Origin: an uncultured Oscillospiraceae bacterium
GTDB taxonomy: Bacteria > Bacillota > Clostridia > Oscillospirales > Oscillospiraceae
Direction: 5' to 3'
Assembly: GCA_934546725.1 (NCBI GenBank)
Contig: CAKTED010000026.1
Span: 1 to 10,745, forward strand
DNA: 10,745 nt
Shown: piece after piece, positions 6,170-10,745 of the stretch
Layout: the number at the start of each line of letters is the position of its first letter
Numbering within the stretch: position 1 is the first letter of the stretch
Position numbers and translations under genes: made by a program
The notes under the pieces: generated by a model
Seen by the model: only the letters and a program-made list of their open reading frames with translations
Told to the model about the DNA's origin: nothing
Databases searched by the model: none

Positions 6170-9100
6170 ATGTATCTTAAGGCGCTGGAAATTCAGGGCT
6201 TCAAATCGTTTCCCGACAAGGTCCGCCTCTCCTTTGAAAAGGAGGTAACGGCCATCGTCGGCCCGAACGGAAGCGGAAAATCGAATATATCCGACGCCAT
6301 CAGCTGGGTGCTCGGCGAGCAGCGGACGAAGGCGCTGCGCGGCAGCAAAATGGAGGACGTTATCTTCGGCGGAACGGCGGAGCGGGCGCGGCTCGGCTTC
6401 GCGCAGGTGAGCCTCATCCTCGATAACTCCGCCGGGGCCTTTCAGGCCGAGCCGGGCGAGCTGAGTGTTACCCGCCGCTATTACCGCAGCGGCGAGAGCG
6501 AATACTTTATAAATAAAAAATCCGTTCGCCTGAAGGACGTGAATTCGCTTTTCATGGACACCGGCCTTGGCCGGGACGGATATTCCATGATAGGACAGGG
6601 CAGAGTGGACGAGATCCTTTCCGCCAGAAGCACGGACAGACGCGAGGTTTTCGAGGAGGCGGCGGGAATATCCCGCTTCCGCTACCGCCGCGAGGAGGCG
6701 CAGAGCCGCCTTGATAAGACGGAGGACAGCCTACTGCGGATAAACGACAAGATAAGCGAGCTTGAGCTGAGCGTGGAGCCGCTGCGAAAGCAGGCTCAGG
6801 CGGCAAAAAAATATCTTTCTCTGCGCGACGAGCTGCGAGGGCTCGAGATATCGCTCTGGATGGAGAGCCTTGACCGGCTCGCGCAGAAGAGCGCCGCCCT
6901 GCGCGAGGAGGCGGAGGATGCATCAAAGCGCCTTGAAGCGGCGAAGGCCGAGCTTCAGGCGCTGTACGACAGGGCCGGGAGCTTTGCCGAGAGCTTTGGA
7001 AAATACGAGCAGGAGAGCGAAAAGCTCCGCCGCGAGGCGGACGCAGTGAACGCGCTGGCCGCTGAACGGGAAAATGAGCTTGCAGTCATAAACGCCAATA
7101 TCTCGGCGGGTGAGCAGAACGCGCAGCGGCTTGAAAACGAGCTGCGCGAGCAGGAAAAACGCGCGACTGAGCTTGGCGGGCAGACGGAGCAGTACCGCCG
7201 CCGCGCGCGGGAGATAGACGAAGAGCTTGCGGAAATTTCGGCGGAGCTTATCCGCCTTGAGAGCGAAAGCGCCGCCGCCGCGCGGAAAAGTAGCGAAAAG
7301 GAAAGCGGGCTTGCGGAGCTGAACGGCAGGATAAACGAGGCTGCCGGAGCCGCCGCCGCCGCGAGAGCGCGGCTGGAGGCGCTTGAAAGCTCCGGCGAGG
7401 AGATGCTTTCGAGCGCGGAGAGCGCGAGACTGGAGCTTGCGCGCTTTGACGAGCGGCTGAACGCCGGAATGGCCGAGCTTGACGAGTGCGAAAAAACGCT
7501 TGGCGACAGGGTGACGCAGGCGAAGGAGAGCTCGAACCGTATCGACGGGCTTCGCCGCATCGCGGAGAACCGCGCCGCCGCCTCGGCAGAGCTGGAAAAG
7601 CGCCAGCGCGAGGTCCAGCTGGAGGAGAACCGCGTTTCGTCGCGCGCCGCGCTGCTGGGCGAGATGAAAAAGGAATACGAGGGCTTTTCAAGAGCCGTTA
7701 AGACCGTCATGCAGGAAAAGCGCGGCGGGGGCCTGAAAAATATCCACGGGACGGTGGCGGAGCTCATAAGAGTGCCGGACGAATACTCCGTTGCCATAGA
7801 AACGGCGCTCAATGACTCCGTACAGAACATAATCGTGGAGCGCGAGGAGGACGGCAAGGCTGCCATAAGCCTCCTCAAGCGCCGCGACGCGGGCCGCGCG
7901 ACCTTTCTGCCCATCTCGAGCATGAACGGCAGCGAGCTGCGTGATACGCGCATACTTTCGCAGCCGGGGATGATAGACATCGCCTCCCGGCTCGTTGACT
8001 GCGACGGACGCTATATGGGCGTGATACGAAGCCTTCTCGGCAGAGTCGTCGTGGCAGAGGATCTGGACGCCGCCATCGCCGCCGCGCGTAAGGGCGAGGC
8101 GCGGGTGAAGATCGTAACGCTCGACGGGCAGGTGATGAACGTCGGCGGCTCCATGACGGGCGGCAGTGCGGCAAGGAGCGTGGGCATAATCTCGCGCGCG
8201 AACGAGCTGGAACGGCTGCTTGCGCGGCGCGAAGAGCTGGAGAAGGAGCTGAAAAGGCTTTCGGCAGAGCTTTCCGAGAGTCGCAGAGCCGAGACGGAGG
8301 CCAGATATGAGGCCGAGCGGGCGGAGGAAGGATTGCGCGGGGAGCAGGACGATATCCTGCGGCTCAAAACGGAGCTGGAGCAGCGGCGCGTGCTCGTGGC
8401 ATCTCTGAAGGAGACGCGAAGGAGCATGGAGGCCGGGCTGGGCGAAACGGAGCAGCGCGCGGGCCGCAACCGCGACGAAAAGGCATATGCCCTTGCCGAG
8501 GCCGAAAGGCAGGAAAGGGCGGAGGCCGCGCTGCGTGCCGAGGCGGAGAAGCTTGCGGCGGAGCGCGAGAGCGCGGCAGCGACCTCCTCCCGGCTCAAAG
8601 AGGAGTTTGGCGCGGCGAAAAATTCCGAGGCCGCGCTGCGCTCGGAGCGGGAGGCGACCATCCGCGCCGTTTCGGAGTGGGAAAGCCTTGCTTCGTCGCT
8701 CGCGGCGGAGCACAGGCGCCGCGAGGGCGAAATAAGCGCCCTGCGCCGGAGCGGGGAAGAGCTGCGGCTGGAGGCCGCGGAGAAGAAGCGGCAGGCTGAG
8801 GAGCTTCGGGCTCTTGCCGCCGAGGGACAGAAGCGCCTTGATGAAAAGGCGGCGGAAAGAGCCGCGCTTGAAGGTCAGCGAAGCGGAAACGAAAAAAAGG
8901 TAAGAGAGAAAAACGAGGAAATAGTTTCTCTTGAGCGGGCGTACGCGGGCGTTGACCAGCGCAGGCAGGCGGCCGATATGGAGGAAAAGCAGCTTGTGGA
9001 CAGGCTGTGGGAGAGCTATGAGCTCAGCCGTACGGCCGCGCAGCGCCAGAGACAGCAGCTTGAGAGCGTGCCGAAGGCAAAGTCGCGCGTAAGCGCGCTC

Positions 9101-9727
9101 AAGCGGGACATAGCCGCTCTCGGAACGCCGAATATCGGCGCGATAGACGAATTTGAGCGCGTGAATGAGCGCTATACATACCTCACGGATCAGCGCGACG
9201 ATATCCTGACGGCGAAGAAGGGCCTGGAAAAGATCATTCAGGACGTTACGCGCGAGATGGAGGAAATTTTCACCCGCGAGTTTGACAGCATAAACGAGCA
9301 CTTCAAGACCACGTTCCGCGAGCTTTTCGGCGGCGGCAGCGCATCGCTCGAGCTTGAGGACAGGGAGCATGTTCTCGAATGCGGCGTGGAGATCCACGTT
9401 CAGCCGCCCGGAAAAACGCAGAAAACACTCACGCTGCTCTCCGGCGGCGAGCGCGCGTTCGTGGCCATAGCGCTCTATTTTGCGATAATGAAGGTCCGGC
9501 CAACGCCGTTTTGCGTGCTTGACGAGATCGAGAGCGCGCTGGACGAAAAAAACGTTGCGCGCTTTGCGGACTATCTGCGAAAGGTGTGCGACAGGACGCA
9601 GTTTCTTGTCATAACGCACCGGCGCGGCTCGATGGAGCGCGCGGACGTGCTCTACGGCGTTACGATGCAGAAGGGCGTATCCAAGGTCCTGAGCCTTGAC
9701 CTCGAAGAGGCGCTCAGAAAATACTGA
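6170..9727 (+). CDS. smc: Chromosome segregation/condensation ATPase SMC
   Basis: Core of the bacterial condensin, which with ScpA and ScpB extrudes DNA loops and helps separate sister chromosomes. The 1185 residues match B. subtilis SMC (about 1186). In order: N-terminal ATPase half with Walker A GPNGSGKS (31-38) and Q-loop Q143 (QGRVDEIL); first coiled-coil arm from about 170 to 515, rich in Glu, Ala and Arg; hinge at about 517-665, with HGTVAELI near 526 and VGGSMTGGS at 658-666; second coiled-coil arm from about 670 to 1010; C-terminal ATPase half with the ABC signature LLSGGE (S1091) and Walker B CVLDEIESALD, giving D1118 and catalytic E1119. RecN and Rad50 are excluded by the SMC-type hinge and length. 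The start has a modest GAGGT at 6160-6164, 5 nt upstream. scpA and scpB are not in the window. The gene appears intact. Confidence 0.98.
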   Translation: MYLKALEIQGFKSFPDKVRLSFEKEVTAIVGPNGSGKSNISDAISWVLGEQRTKALRGSKMEDVIFGGTAERARLGFAQVSLILDNSAGAFQAEPGELSVTRRYYRSGESEYFINKKSVRLKDVNSLFMDTGLGRDGYSMIGQGRVDEILSARSTDRREVFEEAAGISRFRYRREEAQSRLDKTEDSLLRINDKISELELSVEPLRKQAQAAKKYLSLRDELRGLEISLWMESLDRLAQKSAALREEAEDASKRLEAAKAELQALYDRAGSFAESFGKYEQESEKLRREADAVNALAAERENELAVINANISAGEQNAQRLENELREQEKRATELGGQTEQYRRRAREIDEELAEISAELIRLESESAAAARKSSEKESGLAELNGRINEAAGAAAAARARLEALESSGEEMLSSAESARLELARFDERLNAGMAELDECEKTLGDRVTQAKESSNRIDGLRRIAENRAAASAELEKRQREVQLEENRVSSRAALLGEMKKEYEGFSRAVKTVMQEKRGGGLKNIHGTVAELIRVPDEYSVAIETALNDSVQNIIVEREEDGKAAISLLKRRDAGRATFLPISSMNGSELRDTRILSQPGMIDIASRLVDCDGRYMGVIRSLLGRVVVAEDLDAAIAAARKGEARVKIVTLDGQVMNVGGSMTGGSAARSVGIISRANELERLLARREELEKELKRLSAELSESRRAETEARYEAERAEEGLRGEQDDILRLKTELEQRRVLVASLKETRRSMEAGLGETEQRAGRNRDEKAYALAEAERQERAEAALRAEAEKLAAERESAAATSSRLKEEFGAAKNSEAALRSEREATIRAVSEWESLASSLAAEHRRREGEISALRRSGEELRLEAAEKKRQAEELRALAAEGQKRLDEKAAERAALEGQRSGNEKKVREKNEEIVSLERAYAGVDQRRQAADMEEKQLVDRLWESYELSRTAAQRQRQQLESVPKAKSRVSALKRDIAALGTPNIGAIDEFERVNERYTYLTDQRDDILTAKKGLEKIIQDVTREMEEIFTREFDSINEHFKTTFRELFGGGSASLELEDREHVLECGVEIHVQPPGKTQKTLTLLSGGERAFVAIALYFAIMKVRPTPFCVLDEIESALDEKNVARFADYLRKVCDRTQFLVITHRRGSMERADVLYGVTMQKGVSKVLSLDLEEALRKY

Positions 9728-9745
9728 TATATTACGGAGGCAGAT

Positions 9746-10657
9746 ATGGGATTTTTCAGTAAAATAAAGGAAGGCCTTGCAAAGACAAGGGACAATATAA
9801 CAAATCAGCTGCACGGAATGTTTGACAGCTTCACCGGCGCGAACGACGAATTTTTCGACGAGCTGGAGGAAACGCTTATCCTTTCGGACGTGGGCGTGGA
9901 GCTGGCGACGAGCTCCGTTGACAGGCTGCGCGAGGTTGTAAAAAAGAACGGACTGCGCGGTGCGCAGGAAATTCGCGCGGCGCTCGAGGAGATACTGCGC
10001 GAGATAGTCACCTTTGACGATATGGCGATAAAAACGGATACGAAGCCGTCGATAATCCTCGTTATCGGCGTGAACGGCGTCGGAAAAACGACGACCATCG
10101 GCAAGCTCGCCGCGCGCTATGTATCCGAGGGCAAAAAGGTCCTGCTCTGCGCGGGCGATACCTTCCGCGCCGCGGCGGCGGAGCAGCTCACGATCTGGGC
10201 GCAGCGCGCGGGTGCGGACATCGTAAAGCACGAGGAGGGCTCTGACCCCGGCGCGGTCATATTCGACGGCATTGCCGCCGCGAAGGCGCGCGGCTCCGAC
10301 ATCATCATCTGCGACACCGCCGGAAGACTGCACAATAAGCAGAACCTCATGAACGAGCTTGCGAAGATAAACCGCATCATAGACCGCGAGCTGCCGGAGG
10401 CGAGCCGCGAGAACCTGCTCGTCATCGACGCCACCACAGGGCAGAACGGCCTTATCCAGGCAAAGCAGTTTTCTCAGGCGGCGGACGTTACGGGCCTTGT
10501 TCTCACGAAGCTGGACGGTACGGCGCGCGGCGGCATAGTCTTTGCCGTGTGCGGCGAGCTTAAGATACCCGTAAAGCTCGTGGGCGTGGGCGAAAAGGTC
10601 GGCGATCTTATCGATTTCGACGGCGCGGACTTTGTGAGGGCGCTGCTGGATGAGTAA
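9746..10657 (+). CDS. ftsY: Signal recognition particle receptor FtsY
   Basis: GTPase that receives the SRP-ribosome complex at the membrane for co-translational insertion of membrane proteins. It has 303 residues (B. subtilis about 329). A short N-terminal basic/amphipathic segment (GFFSKIKEGLAKTRDN) replaces the long acidic region of E. coli FtsY and probably gives membrane contact. The N domain covers about residues 20-95. GTPase motifs follow: GVNGVGKT (108-115), DTFRAAA (138-144), DTAGR (190-194), TKLDG (254-258) and GVGEKVGDL (280-288). There is no methionine-rich M domain, which excludes Ffh. A clear GGAGG at 9736-9740 lies 5 nt before the ATG, 18 nt after the smc stop. The last 8 nt overlap the next gene. 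Linkage to smc is typical of Bacillota. Confidence 0.97.
   Translation: MGFFSKIKEGLAKTRDNITNQLHGMFDSFTGANDEFFDELEETLILSDVGVELATSSVDRLREVVKKNGLRGAQEIRAALEEILREIVTFDDMAIKTDTKPSIILVIGVNGVGKTTTIGKLAARYVSEGKKVLLCAGDTFRAAAAEQLTIWAQRAGADIVKHEEGSDPGAVIFDGIAAAKARGSDIIICDTAGRLHNKQNLMNELAKINRIIDRELPEASRENLLVIDATTGQNGLIQAKQFSQAADVTGLVLTKLDGTARGGIVFAVCGELKIPVKLVGVGEKVGDLIDFDGADFVRALLDE
10636..10640 (+). promoter_or_regulatory. Ribosome-binding site of rdgB, inside ftsY
   Basis: GAGGG lies 9 nt before ATG 10650, within the last codons of ftsY. It supports the overlapping start of the downstream gene. Confidence 0.6.
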
Positions 10658-10745
10658 GCTGAAATTTGTCCTTGCGAGCAATAACCCAGGCAAGCTGCGC
10701 GAGATGAGGGAGATACTCTCCGAGCTGGGGATAGAGGTCCTGTCC
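10650..10745 (+). CDS. rdgB: XTP/dITP diphosphatase (RdgB/HAM1 family), 3'-truncated by the window edge
   Basis: Only the first 32 residues are visible; the frame runs open to the last base. Family members hydrolyse non-canonical purine triphosphates such as dITP and XTP to the monophosphates, keeping them out of DNA and RNA. The N-terminus reads MSKLKFVLASNNPGKLREM. It fits the nucleotide-binding start of the family, where a short beta strand is followed by (S/T)xNxxKxxE; here SNNPGKLRE, residues 10-18. The ATG lies inside ftsY (sequence ATGAGTAA), giving an 8-nt overlap in a different frame and likely translational coupling. A GAGGG 9 nt upstream supports this start. Identification rests on a short but characteristic segment. 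Confidence 0.85.
   Translation, partial: MSKLKFVLASNNPGKLREMREILSELGIEVLS

Noticed and set aside
9726..9736. AT-rich GATATATTA patch between smc and ftsY as a promoter -10 element
   Set aside because: No matching -35 hexamer is seen at the right distance, and transcription from there would start almost on the ftsY ribosome-binding site.
7688..10693. A 1001-codon open frame on the - strand opposite smc and ftsY
   Set aside because: Its codons are exactly in register with the sense codons, so a stop appears only where smc or ftsY uses TTA, CTA or TCA. It ends at 7688 precisely on a TCA codon of smc. Rarity of those three codons explains it. It spans two conserved genes and the intergenic gap, and its translation is Arg/Leu/Ala-rich with no recognisable domain.

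Overview
This window is a dense, single-strand block of core bacterial genes. All eight coding regions lie on the + strand. I read it as one polycistronic housekeeping operon, or the middle of one. The order is topA (3' part), trmFO, plsX, rnc, an Elp3-like radical SAM gene, smc, ftsY, rdgB (5' end). The rnc-smc-ftsY core, plsX upstream of rnc, a folate-dependent TrmFO next to topA, and a short FtsY without a long acidic N-terminal domain all point to a member of the Bacillota. The high GC content (about 60% by eye) and a radical SAM gene between rnc and smc suggest a GC-rich clostridial lineage, possibly Oscillospirales-like. That assignment is inference. No rRNA, tRNA, mobile element, CRISPR array, phage gene or pseudogene was seen.

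Layout: bases 1-2031 encode most of DNA topoisomerase I, including the catalytic tyrosine, three C4 zinc fingers and a basic Lys/Ala/Thr tail. trmFO (2031-3350) overlaps the topA stop by 1 nt, and plsX (3347-4378) overlaps the trmFO stop by 4 nt. A 72-nt gap follows, the longest non-coding stretch in the window, and it holds two GC-rich inverted repeats just upstream of rnc (4451-5125). The radical SAM gene (5148-6158), smc (6170-9727) and ftsY (9746-10657) follow with gaps of 22, 11 and 18 nt. rdgB begins inside the end of ftsY (8-nt overlap) and runs off the right edge.

The genes act in DNA supercoiling and chromosome compaction (TopA, SMC), tRNA and RNA maturation (TrmFO, RNase III, perhaps the radical SAM enzyme), phospholipid initiation (PlsX), membrane protein targeting (FtsY) and nucleotide-pool cleaning (RdgB). 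They share growth-related expression rather than one pathway.

I found no convincing undescribed system. The points most worth a second look are the paired hairpins in the rnc leader, the Elp3-like radical SAM protein that lacks an acetyltransferase domain, the histone-like tail of TopA, the absence of acpP between plsX and rnc, and a codon pattern that keeps ATA (Ile) while nearly eliminating TTA, CTA and TCA. That codon pattern also explains the very long antisense open frames.
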